9,461 bases of DNA from Candidatus Bathyarchaeota archaeon (GTDB lineage Archaea; Thermoproteota; Bathyarchaeia; Bathyarchaeales; Bathycorpusculaceae), in NCBI GenBank assembly GCA_030672945.1, contig DAOVFL010000027.1:1-9461 (forward strand), written 5' to 3'. Below the pieces are notes generated by a model. It searched no databases. It saw only the letters and a program-made list of their open reading frames with translations, and was not told where the DNA came from. The translations under genes were made by a program, and so were the position numbers. Shown here piece after piece: positions 1 through 6,578 of this stretch. Positions within the stretch are counted from its first letter, which is position 1, and the number at the start of each line of letters is the position of its first letter.

Positions 1-168
1 CATATTGTCGGCATCTTCATAGAAAACAACACTCTTGTTGCAAGCCACAGCATAACACTAACAGACTTGTTACCTGAAACAAAGTATTACTTCCGTGTTC
101 AAAGCGAAGGTTCTGGAGGCATGGCTACCAGCAAAGTTTTAACCTTTACCACGCCTAAACAACCATAA
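1..168 (+). CDS. C-terminal end of a fibronectin type III domain protein (5' partial)
   Basis: Frame 1 is open from the first base to a TAA at 166-168 and gives 55 residues. The stretch LTDLLPETKYYFRVQ, followed by a Gly/Ser turn and ending VLTFTT, is the typical second half of a fibronectin type III domain: the L.P.T.Y.F.V strand, then the final strand ending in TFTT. FN3 domains are found in secreted or surface proteins, where they act as spacers or bind ligands. The protein ends six residues after the domain, with no C-terminal membrane anchor or sorting motif visible. The rest of the gene lies left of the window, so the main function cannot be told. It is the only plus-strand gene here and converges on the minus-strand glycan genes. 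Confidence 0.82.
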   Translation, partial: HIVGIFIENNTLVASHSITLTDLLPETKYYFRVQSEGSGGMATSKVLTFTTPKQP

Positions 169-175
169 TCAGGGT

Positions 176-210
176 CATGTACAGGCTGTCATGTTTTCTA
201 TTCTATCTTG
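176..210 (+). terminator. possible terminator after the FN3 gene
   Basis: Eight bases after the FN3 stop codon a short hairpin can form: CATG (176-179) pairs with CATG (190-193), and inside it, past one bulged T, ACA (181-183) pairs with TGT (187-189) around a GGC loop. A T-rich run (TTTTCTATTCTATCTTGTC) follows at once. Archaeal termination depends mainly on the T-rich tract, so the hairpin may not matter. The signal is oriented only for plus-strand transcription. The stem is weak, so confidence is low. Confidence 0.35.
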
Positions 211-215
211 TCTAA

Positions 216-404
216 TCAGTCGTCACAGTGTTTGTGTCTGTCTATTTCGCCTTTAACGAAACCAAAACACCAAGCTTTTTTTTTAACATGCTGAAGCGGA
301 AATGAGAAAGATGTCTTTCGATGAGTTAATTTGTAAGCGGTAAAGGAACGCAAAAGCTTACCATTACAAGATTCAAGGAAGGTGAAAGACGCTTGCGCCC
401 GCTT
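216..404 (-). pseudogene. remnant of a third GT2 glycosyltransferase paralogue (C-terminal end only)
   Basis: The minus strand is open for 62 codons from 404 down to a TGA at 216-218. From codon 26 it reads LTHRKTSFSFPLQHV, then KKKAWCFGFVKGEID. The intact glycosyltransferase at 435-1334 ends LTHRKVVLLFPLQQAF, then KKIAWLFGFIKAHLD, and the copy at 2282-3199 ends with AWCLGFVKGQID. The DNA of the fragment and of the 435-1334 gene aligns without gaps for 36 bases from the LTHRK codons. Upstream codons such as TAYKL match VGYRL, and similarity fades before about 380. There is no start codon, no GT-A domain and no DxD region, and an in-frame TGA lies at 405-407. It is the tail left after deletion of a tandem duplicate and is very unlikely to be functional. 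Confidence 0.8.
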
Positions 405-434
405 TCAAACTTATACCTCTCAAATCCTGTACGT

Positions 435-1334
435 CTACTCATGTCCGTACCCATCAAGGTGTGCCTTTATGAAGCCAAAAAGCCACGCTATTTTTTTGAA
501 AGCTTGCTGAAGCGGGAACAGCAAGACTACTTTTCGATGGGTTAACCTGTAACCAACAAGCAAATATCGAAGTCCTATCAGGACGGCGGTGGGAGAAAAC
601 GGTTTTATTTTTTTATGAGATGAATAGTGGCCACCGTAGCCGTACCAGCAATTCTCTCTCCAAAGAGCTTTCCATGTTTTTTTACATCTGTGATAGAATT
701 CTGCCTCAGTTGCAAAGTAAAGTGACCAACCTGCTTTGGTAACTCTACATTCAGCATCGAAATCTTCTCCTGATCCTTTGATATTATCATCGAATCCACC
801 CGCCTTTCGAATAGCCTTGACCCTGTAAATCGATCCTCCACCGCCTCCGCAGAAGTGACCAAGCGGGCTCAATATCTCTTTGTTCTCACACTGGCAATAA
901 TTAACTGTCCACTCGATGCTTTCCAGTGTGGAAATTACATTGTTCTCAGGCTTGGATCTGAATCTTCCAGCAGCTATTCCCACAGTAGAGTTCTGCTCCA
1001 TGAACTTTACCTGTTTCCTCACATGATCTTTAGGCAACAAGTTGTCACAATCCACCCAAACTATATATTTTCCATTAGCATTGTCCACCACCACGTTTCT
1101 AGAGGGCCCAAGCCCCTTCCATTCGTGGTGAAAAACCTGTGCTTTAATGTCTATACCTGAAACAGAATCCAAGATAGCCGACAACGTTCTATCTTCACTA
1201 CCGTCATCAACTAAAATAATTTCCATAAGTCCGTGTGGAAAATCTTGTTTAATGACGCTTTCGATAGCTTCTTTGATGCAGGATTCACCATTTTTTACAC
1301 ACATACCTACAGTAACTATAGGTTTCCGTTTCAT
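435..1334 (-). CDS. family 2 glycosyltransferase (GT-A fold), tandem paralogue 1
   Basis: Probably transfers a sugar from a nucleotide or lipid-phosphate donor to a growing surface glycan on the cytoplasmic face of the membrane. In the 299 residues, VDDGS at 42-46 is the nucleotide-binding motif and DCD at 95-97 the metal-binding DxD. GGGGGSIYR (163-171), GGFDD (179-183) and ED at 190-191 form the acceptor and catalytic-base region of GT2 enzymes. A basic hydrophobic tail from about 249 to 293 (VLIGLRYLLVGYRL and following) probably lies on the membrane. The ATG at 1334 has GAGG seven bases upstream (1342-1345). It is closely related to the gene at 2282-3199; VFHHEWKGLGPSRN is identical in both. 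It differs in having Cys inside the DxD and five glycines in a row. Donor and acceptor are unknown. It is the last intact gene of the minus-strand row. Confidence 0.93.
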   Translation of the reverse strand: MKRKPIVTVGMCVKNGESCIKEAIESVIKQDFPHGLMEIILVDDGSEDRTLSAILDSVSGIDIKAQVFHHEWKGLGPSRNVVVDNANGKYIVWVDCDNLLPKDHVRKQVKFMEQNSTVGIAAGRFRSKPENNVISTLESIEWTVNYCQCENKEILSPLGHFCGGGGGSIYRVKAIRKAGGFDDNIKGSGEDFDAECRVTKAGWSLYFATEAEFYHRCKKTWKALWRENCWYGYGGHYSSHKKIKPFSPTAVLIGLRYLLVGYRLTHRKVVLLFPLQQAFKKIAWLFGFIKAHLDGYGHE

Positions 1335-1439
1335 TTTCTTCCCTCAAACATGGAGTTAACAGTTGCTGATTTCAATGTGAAACCGCAGTGAAAAGGCGCA
1401 AATCTTTTCCGAATTAGTTAGTCTGTTTGACCAGTAGAA

Positions 1440-2189
1440 TCATTTCTTTTTGGCGACGACTCCTATAGTTGCTCCAAACAACCCAAGTCCCAATAGAGGA
1501 TTGTGAAATTCAAGATTGCCTGAAATAGTTGGAGGACAGTGATCTATTTTTAGTGCTTTCCTGATCCTAGGCGGTAAATGCAAGATATCAGCGCTTCGAA
1601 TTTCCACAATCTTAAGATCCGCCCTACTAAACAGTTTCCTAACCTTGAAAAGATGAAAAATATGCTCCCTTTCAACAGAGAAGAACTCCTTAACAAATCG
1701 TGGCTGTCCTACAGTCAGAAGAATTATGTACTGAAAGAAAAGAGTACTTAATAAGTTTGGAACAGTTACACATAAATGACCTGATTTTTGGGTTACTCTT
1801 ATTAGTTCACGGAAAGTCAGTTCATAGTTCTCAACATGTTCCAATGTTTCTGAACAAATGACAATCTCACTAGACCCTTTTCTAAAAGGAAGAAACTGAG
1901 CGTCTCCAACTACAAAGTCTGCTTGAATCCCATATTTTCTAGTTAGATCTTTTGCTTTTCTAATAGCGAACGATGAAATATCTAGACCTACCGGGTTTGC
2001 CCCTTCCATAGCAAGTTTAATGCAGAATCCCCCAAAGCCGCATCCAACCTCCAATACGCGCTTTCCATAAAGATTTTGTTTAACACTTTTGAGCATCGTT
2101 GAGATTAGCTGGTACCATGCGTCGGTGAGAAGAATTTTCCGCTCAACCAGGTCTGTTATTTGGTTTCTTTTTGGTATCATTTTGATCAT
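1440..2189 (-). CDS. class I SAM-dependent methyltransferase
   Basis: A 249-residue protein with the Rossmann-fold methyltransferase motifs: VLEVGCGFGG (45-54) is motif I, which binds S-adenosylmethionine; GLDIS (68-72) ends in the acidic residue that holds the ribose; GDAQFLPF (95-102) and CSETLEHVEN (112-121) are motifs II and III of the Methyltransf_11/UbiE type. The C-terminal half carries hydrophobic stretches (about 148-160 and 232-246) that could contact a membrane or lipid-linked acceptor. Because it lies between two paralogous glycosyltransferases, a sugar hydroxyl or glycan end is the likeliest substrate, but this rests on context. The start is ATG at 2189; a second ATG lies three codons in (2180). 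No Shine-Dalgarno is visible. A TATA-like TTAATAAATATG at 2257-2268 would give a leader of about 50 bases, so it may be transcribed independently. Confidence 0.9.
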   Translation of the reverse strand: MIKMIPKRNQITDLVERKILLTDAWYQLISTMLKSVKQNLYGKRVLEVGCGFGGFCIKLAMEGANPVGLDISSFAIRKAKDLTRKYGIQADFVVGDAQFLPFRKGSSEIVICSETLEHVENYELTFRELIRVTQKSGHLCVTVPNLLSTLFFQYIILLTVGQPRFVKEFFSVEREHIFHLFKVRKLFSRADLKIVEIRSADILHLPPRIRKALKIDHCPPTISGNLEFHNPLLGLGLFGATIGVVAKKK

Positions 2190-2281
2190 CTACACAAGAA
2201 TGAACAGTCTGAACTCAGTTCGCGCACATATCGAATGTAAACGCAACTAACCAAGCTCATATTTATTAACCCACCAAAAAC

Positions 2282-3199
2282 TCAATTATTTGCATATCCT
2301 CTCATGAAATCGATTTGACCCTTAACAAAGCCCAAGCACCAAGCAGTCGTTTTGAATGTAGAGTGAATTGGCAATAGAAAAACCGTTTTTAAGCGTGTCA
2401 ATCTATAAGCAATTACACAATTCAACATGCCTCCGATAAGGGCTGCGGGAGGAATCATTTTGTGAATGGAAAATATGCTCCTGTTCTTCCGATACACACA
2501 ACAATTACCGTAGCCATAACGGAAATACTTATTCCAAAGAGCTTTCCACGTTTTGCTGCGTTTCTCGTAAAATACGGTTTTGGTTCGGTAAATTGACCAA
2601 TGTGCCGCTTTGATTCTGTATGCTGCATCCTGATCCTCTCCCACTCTCTTAAGATTATCGTCGAAACCGCCGATTTGTCTGATGGCATCAACACGATAAA
2701 TGGATCCGCCAGTTCCTGGAAGCTTCAAATTTGTTTTCCACTCATCTTGAGCAAGCGCATCTTCTATTACAAACGTAATATTTTCAAGAGTTGAGATTAT
2801 ATTTTCTTCTGCAGACATCCCATACTTTGCTTTGGCAATTCCCACTTTGCTATTTTGCTCCATGAATTCAACTTGTTTTTGGATGTGATCTTTTGGCAAT
2901 GTCATATCTCCATCAATCCAGAGTATGTAGTCTCCGTCAGCGTTGTTAACCACTATATTTCTCGACGGCCCCAATCCTTTCCATTCATGATGAAAAACTT
3001 TTACACGCATATCTATCTTTTGCACATAACTGTTTATGATGGAAAGCGTTCCGTCTTCACTACCGTCATCCACAAAAATCACTTCCATAAGTTCATGTGG
3101 AAAACCTTGGTTAATTACACTCTCAATCGCCTCACGAATAGTAGAGGCGCTATTTCTTACACAAACTCCAATTGTGACAACAGGCTTTGTAGAAGCCAT
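2282..3199 (-). CDS. family 2 glycosyltransferase (GT-A fold), tandem paralogue 2
   Basis: A 305-residue GT2 enzyme, sister to the product of 435-1334. VDDGS (43-47), DGD (96-98, the DxD that binds metal and donor), GGSIYR (164-169), GGFDD (177-181) and ED (188-189) are all intact. SKTWKALWNKYFRYGYG (215-231) takes the place of the family's QxxRW region. The C-terminal segment from about 249 to 297 is hydrophobic and basic and probably associates with the membrane. The start is ATG at 3199 with GGAG ten bases upstream (3210-3213). It begins 34 bases after the end of the membrane glycosyltransferase gene, so the two are probably co-transcribed. Compared with its sister it has the usual DGD instead of DCD and lacks the glycine run, suggesting a different donor or acceptor after duplication. 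The sugar specificity cannot be read from sequence. Confidence 0.94.
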   Translation of the reverse strand: MASTKPVVTIGVCVRNSASTIREAIESVINQGFPHELMEVIFVDDGSEDGTLSIINSYVQKIDMRVKVFHHEWKGLGPSRNIVVNNADGDYILWIDGDMTLPKDHIQKQVEFMEQNSKVGIAKAKYGMSAEENIISTLENITFVIEDALAQDEWKTNLKLPGTGGSIYRVDAIRQIGGFDDNLKRVGEDQDAAYRIKAAHWSIYRTKTVFYEKRSKTWKALWNKYFRYGYGNCCVYRKNRSIFSIHKMIPPAALIGGMLNCVIAYRLTRLKTVFLLPIHSTFKTTAWCLGFVKGQIDFMRGYANN

Positions 3200-3233
3200 A
3201 CTACTTTAACTCCACTTCCAACAACAGATTTAT

Positions 3234-4382
3234 CTAAGATCCCGTTTTCTCCCAAGCAATATAGCGTCGTCCAAACATGAAAGATACCAATGCATAAAGA
3301 AGAATCAAATTATCAATTAATACCTCAAAAAATATTCTTCTAGCAAAAAGCAGTAACCCCGCAATAAACAGTAGAATTGCAACTGAGAACAGAGAGAATG
3401 GAAAAAGAATAACAACCGTTACTCCCGTAATTATTGAAGCGAGAAGAATTATCGGATTAAAAAGGAACAACATTATTTCTGGAACAGCTATCCTTTTCGG
3501 TAGGAGGAGACGCCTTTTAAGCAGAAGCTTAAAGCATTTCACCCATAAACCTATCAACTGGTTAGAGCGACGCGCCTTTATCCTTAACTTGCCGATTAAG
3601 CGTGTTGGAAACGTTGTGTAAAATACTGCCTCATGCACCATAATTGACCTATAATTATGCTGAACAACTTCTAGGGCTGTACCTGAATCATCAGCACCAG
3701 TTTCGCAGTCAAACCGCTCAAACGCATCCTTTTTGTAGGCACAAAATCCACCCTCGAACCTTATGGTCGAATGCACCTTTGACTCGCCAAGCCTTAACAA
3801 ATGAGCAAAGTGCAAGTAAGTGTTTTCAGCTTTCGTTACCCAAGATTTATCCAGATTTCGGTTTACCCCCCTGCCAGTGACCGCGCCAACACTGGGATTT
3901 GACAAATAAGGCAACGCTTTCTGAAGCACATCTGAAGGCCAGTACGTGTCTGCGTCTGAAACGATAACCATTGAACTCGTGGAAACATCTAAAGCTTTAT
4001 TTAAAGAGGCTGATTTCCCAGCACGCAAGTTTTGTGTAACCACTTTTACAGTAAGTTCAGTATTGTTTTCCATGAAATCTTGGACTTTCGCCAATGTTTT
4101 GTCTTTAGAGGCGTCGTCAGCCACTATCACTTCAATCTTTTCTTTTGGGTAAGAAACATTCTTAATGTTTCTCAACTTTGATTCTATTGAATGCTCTTCA
4201 TCATGTACAGGAACTAGAATTGATATTTTAGGTTGAAAATTTCTGTCGATTCTAAGCTTCCACGGTTTCTTCGCGTACTTCCGGACGTAAGCAAAGTACA
4301 CTAAGTATGTCCCAGAGAAAATCAACAGAAATATCAGGAATAGGAATAATAATATCTGAATCACATAAGGACTATCCATCAC
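3234..4382 (-). CDS. membrane-bound family 2 glycosyltransferase (CESA/HAS-like type)
   Basis: A 382-residue integral membrane glycosyltransferase. One N-terminal membrane segment (about 5-31) is followed by a cytoplasmic GT-A domain: SILVPVHDEE (54-63), VIVADDASKD (86-95), NLRAGKSASLNKA (118-130), SDAD (142-145, the DxD) and GADDSGT (229-235, acceptor/base region). RRSNQLIGLW (271-280) sits where processive enzymes have QxxRW. Three C-terminal membrane segments follow (about 303-326, 328-347, 349-370), then a short tail AWEKTGS. This layout matches enzymes that extend polysaccharides or glycosylate lipid carriers at the membrane. The start codon is GTG at 4382, followed directly by an ATG at 4379 that is equally plausible; neither has a clear Shine-Dalgarno. 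It lies 112 bases after the PIG-L gene and 34 before the next glycosyltransferase. The product polymer is unknown. Confidence 0.94.
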   Translation of the reverse strand: MMDSPYVIQILLFLFLIFLLIFSGTYLVYFAYVRKYAKKPWKLRIDRNFQPKISILVPVHDEEHSIESKLRNIKNVSYPKEKIEVIVADDASKDKTLAKVQDFMENNTELTVKVVTQNLRAGKSASLNKALDVSTSSMVIVSDADTYWPSDVLQKALPYLSNPSVGAVTGRGVNRNLDKSWVTKAENTYLHFAHLLRLGESKVHSTIRFEGGFCAYKKDAFERFDCETGADDSGTALEVVQHNYRSIMVHEAVFYTTFPTRLIGKLRIKARRSNQLIGLWVKCFKLLLKRRLLLPKRIAVPEIMLFLFNPIILLASIITGVTVVILFPFSLFSVAILLFIAGLLLFARRIFFEVLIDNLILLYALVSFMFGRRYIAWEKTGS

Positions 4383-4494
4383 GTGTTTAAACGTTTTTCA
4401 ATAGCATCAATAATCTTGCATCTGAAAAGTTTAGCTTCCATTATTCATGTACTGCTTGATTAAGAAATTCGCGATTTTATCCATTGCCTTTTTT

Positions 4495-5190
4495 TTACTT
4501 CTCAGTGTGAAATGTCTCTTCATTATTCAGAAATTTTTTGACACCATTTATAATGGGCTTATGCTGTCTACTTGATATAGCAGTTAACTCGGACTTAAAT
4601 TCTTTGAGCGCCGCTTTTTTAATAAGCAAAAACTTTGAAACATCAACGCGAACCATCCTTTGATTAAAGAGATTAAAGACAACGTTCACTATCGGGCCAA
4701 TACGCGCGTACTTATGCGTAATTGAATATTGATATATCAGCGTGGAGATGCCCGATTTTCTAATAGAATTTTTCACTATCCGACATGCTGCACGATGATC
4801 TGGGTGGCCATCATTTTTGTAAGGAAAATAAACCTCAACTGGACGATTTTTACTCAATATTTCAGCAACTTTTTCCTCAGCTTTTTCCTCGTTAGTCTCA
4901 AGAGTCCCATCCACAAAATCCAAAAAGATTAAATTTTCCTCCGGCACCCCTAAGATTTCTGTCGCTCTTTTCACCTCTTCTTTCCTAATTTCCTTCAACT
5001 CCTCAGGCGTGGGATCAGAGTCTATATCCAAAACGTTCAGGAAGGCATATCTACCATCAGTCATAACAACTACTAAAACTTCGTATCCTTCACTTATTCT
5101 CTTAGCTATTGTCCCTCCGCAACCCAAAGTTTCATCATCTGGATGAGGAGCAAAAACAATGATTTTCTTACTCACTTCACTAGCATCCAC
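4495..5190 (-). CDS. PIG-L/LmbE family de-N-acetylase
   Basis: A 231-residue zinc-dependent hydrolase of the family that removes N-acetyl groups from GlcNAc-containing conjugates (PIG-L, MshB, BshB, LmbE-like). APHPDDETLGCGG (14-26) holds the metal-binding HPDD and the catalytic aspartate; GHPDH (128-132) supplies the second metal site and conserved histidine. Length is normal for the family and there is no signal peptide, so it acts in the cytoplasm. The start is GTG at 5190: a CTTTATAAGC box (5213-5222) lies about 28 bases upstream, which would put the 5' end of the mRNA at or within a few bases of the GTG, and no Shine-Dalgarno is present. Set among glycosyltransferases, it most likely deacetylates an amino sugar on a nucleotide- or lipid-linked glycan intermediate. 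The exact substrate is not determined. Confidence 0.93.
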   Translation of the reverse strand: MDASEVSKKIIVFAPHPDDETLGCGGTIAKRISEGYEVLVVVMTDGRYAFLNVLDIDSDPTPEELKEIRKEEVKRATEILGVPEENLIFLDFVDGTLETNEEKAEEKVAEILSKNRPVEVYFPYKNDGHPDHRAACRIVKNSIRKSGISTLIYQYSITHKYARIGPIVNVVFNLFNQRMVRVDVSKFLLIKKAALKEFKSELTAISSRQHKPIINGVKKFLNNEETFHTEK

Positions 5191-5212
5191 AGTTGTTTTC
5201 CCGATGTTGTCC

Positions 5213-5222
5213 GCTTATAAAG
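5213..5222 (-). promoter_or_regulatory. archaeal TATA box for the PIG-L gene, leaderless arrangement
   Basis: The minus strand reads CTTTATAAGC, close to the archaeal TATA consensus (TTTATAWW). Its centre is about 28 bases upstream of the GTG at 5190. Archaeal transcription usually starts 22-28 bases after the box centre, so the mRNA would begin at the start codon or a few bases before it. The 80-base gap after the hemB-like gene contains no other obvious signal. This suggests the deacetylase and the following glycosyltransferases form their own transcription unit. Confidence 0.5.
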
Positions 5223-5270
5223 CATATGAATTACAGATACAACTCAACCTAAATCTCAAAGAATTCGGAC

Positions 5271-6248
5271 TTAAAATTCTTTCTTCAAAAGCTTCGCGGC
5301 TTCAAGCCCATGATAAGTTAAGATCATGTCAGCCCCAGCCCTCTTAATAGAATTCAAAGACTCCATCAGCAAAGCATTCTCATCCAAATAACCATTTTCA
5401 CTTGGAGCCTTTATCATCACGTACTCGCCGCTCACCTGATACGCAGCGATGGGAATGTTCGGGTATCTCTGCTTAGTTAACAATATTAAATCAAGATTTG
5501 TTAATGCAGGCTTCACAATGATAATGTCTACTCCTTCACTAATGTCCAAATCAACCTTCGCCATGAACATTTTCCGGTTAATTATGTCCGTCCTAAACTT
5601 GCTTGAATCAACACCCTTTCGAGGAGTCTTCGATGAACTAACCGCTTTGAAAAACGGGTGGAAAAGACAGCTATCCGTTTTAATATAAGACATTATCGAC
5701 ACATCTTCAAATCCAGCCTCATCCAACGCTGATCTCATATGCCTAACCTGTCCATCCGCCATCGCTGCAGGAGCAACCACGTCAGCTCCAGCCTCAGCGT
5801 GAACAACCGCAATTTTCCCAAGCATCTTCGCAGTTTTCTCATTCAAAACCTTACCCTTTTCCATGTAAACACAAGAGCCACTCAAAGTGAAATCGCAGAG
5901 GCAGACATTTGATATAAGCACCAAATCATCACCAAACTCCTTCTTCAACTTCCTAAAAATCTCAATGTGAAAGCCGTTCTTCCGCAAAGCCACAGAACCG
6001 TCAACATTCTTCTTCTTAATCAAACCAAAAATCATAACCGCAGGAATTCCAAGATTAACAACCTTACTGCAAACATCGCTGCAGCTCTTCAGAGAATAAT
6101 ACATCTGTCCCTTCATCGAGGGAATCTCAAATCTCTTCCCATCCTCACGTATAAAAACTGGATATATCAGATCGCTAGAGGTCAGCTCCATAGGTCTGAC
6201 CAAGCGAATCATCTGCCTTGACCTTTTAAGCCTAGTTATCAAATGCAT
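5271..6248 (-). CDS. hemB: HemB-family (delta-aminolevulinate dehydratase-like) protein with altered A-site
   Basis: HemB joins two 5-aminolevulinates into porphobilinogen for tetrapyrrole synthesis in the cytoplasm. The 325 residues (from the ATG) align along the whole TIM-barrel family. Zinc cysteines are at 116, 118 and 126 (VCLCDF...SC); Schiff-base lysines at 190 and 246 (IIVKPAL); P-site Ser273 (YQVSGEY) and Tyr312 (LTY) are kept. The usual PSDMMDGR is PAAMADGQ (160-167). The usual AKYASAFYGPFR segment is KTDSCLFHPFF (190-200) with a one-residue gap, so the A-site arginine becomes Phe200. The next conserved Arg and Gln (DRRxYQ) become Ser215 and Arg219. It may therefore be a divergent HemB or a paralogue with another substrate. 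ATG at 6248 is preferred because GGTGA lies five bases upstream (6254-6258); a GTG at 6260 would add four residues. It is a single gene, unlinked to other haem genes here. Confidence 0.88.
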   Translation of the reverse strand: MHLITRLKRSRQMIRLVRPMELTSSDLIYPVFIREDGKRFEIPSMKGQMYYSLKSCSDVCSKVVNLGIPAVMIFGLIKKKNVDGSVALRKNGFHIEIFRKLKKEFGDDLVLISNVCLCDFTLSGSCVYMEKGKVLNEKTAKMLGKIAVVHAEAGADVVAPAAMADGQVRHMRSALDEAGFEDVSIMSYIKTDSCLFHPFFKAVSSSKTPRKGVDSSKFRTDIINRKMFMAKVDLDISEGVDIIIVKPALTNLDLILLTKQRYPNIPIAAYQVSGEYVMIKAPSENGYLDENALLMESLNSIKRAGADMILTYHGLEAAKLLKKEF

Positions 6249-6253
6249 CTCAA

Positions 6254-6258
6254 TCACC
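6254..6258 (-). promoter_or_regulatory. Shine-Dalgarno that decides the hemB-like start
   Basis: The minus strand reads GTGGTGATTGAGATG. GGTGA(TT) matches the anti-Shine-Dalgarno complement (GGAGGTGATC) and ends five bases before the ATG at 6248. The two in-frame GTG codons at 6260 and 6257 are therefore more likely part of the ribosome-binding site than starts. Confidence 0.45.
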
Positions 6259-6260
6259 AC

Positions 6261-6578
6261 TCATTACTGTTAAGATGTAACAAAAACTATTTGTGCTTTC
6301 GCATTCTGTGTAATTATTTCAAGGCAATTTTGCGGGTTAACAACATTATTAAATTAGACGAAACGTGTCGACTAAAAATTAACTTTGTAATTTTCTCATT
6401 AAGAATGAGTCGTTTTCTTGTATAAGTATTAATAAGTACCCCGTATGATTCTTTTTTTCTCTCTACATTCATATACTTTTTCACCTTATTACTATATTAT
6501 CGTCGAGTTTGTTTATCAAGCACGTAATATCACAACGATGCAGAATTTTGGTTCATAGCTGAACAGTTTCGTGCCGCG
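6261..6578. other. AT-rich intergenic region with two small inverted repeats, no gene seen
   Basis: These 318 bases separate the CE4-like gene from the hemB-like gene. Short open frames on either strand show no recognisable protein. Two small perfect inverted repeats are present: CTCATT-AAG-AATGAG at 6395-6409 and GTTCA-TAGC-TGAAC at 6551-6564. Several TATA-like stretches occur on the minus strand, for example TTTAATAAT at 6345-6353 and CTTATACA near 6417-6424; either could serve the hemB-like gene, and neither is at leaderless distance. The repeat at 6551-6564 lies 15 bases after the end of the CE4-like gene but is not followed by a T-tract on the minus strand. No tRNA, small RNA or riboswitch fold is recognised. 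Confidence 0.5.

Noticed and set aside
276..284. Run of nine T's as a plus-strand terminator, or as a frameshift site in the remnant gene
   Set aside because: On the minus strand these are mostly lysine codons of the glycosyltransferase remnant, matching KKIAW in the intact copy. My first reading suggested a frameshift here, but codon-level alignment with the 435-1334 gene shows the tail stays in frame with a net loss of one codon. A terminator role cannot be excluded, but the T-rich tract at 194-210 is nearer to the FN3 gene.
2855..3280. 141-codon open frame on the plus strand opposite the second paralogous glycosyltransferase
   Set aside because: It is the antisense shadow of a well-supported gene. 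A similar shadow opposite the first paralogue (855-1160) follows from the same sequence similarity, and the translations show no domain.
4431..4484. 17-codon minus-strand frame (MDKIANFLIKQYMNNGS) between the PIG-L gene and the membrane glycosyltransferase
   Set aside because: Too short, with a weak ribosome-binding site and no recognisable similarity; an open stretch this short is expected by chance in AT-rich DNA.
6243..6425. 60-codon plus-strand frame in the intergenic region upstream of the hemB-like gene
   Set aside because: Low-complexity AT-rich composition, no ribosome-binding site and no recognisable motif; it also overlaps the start of the hemB-like gene in antisense.
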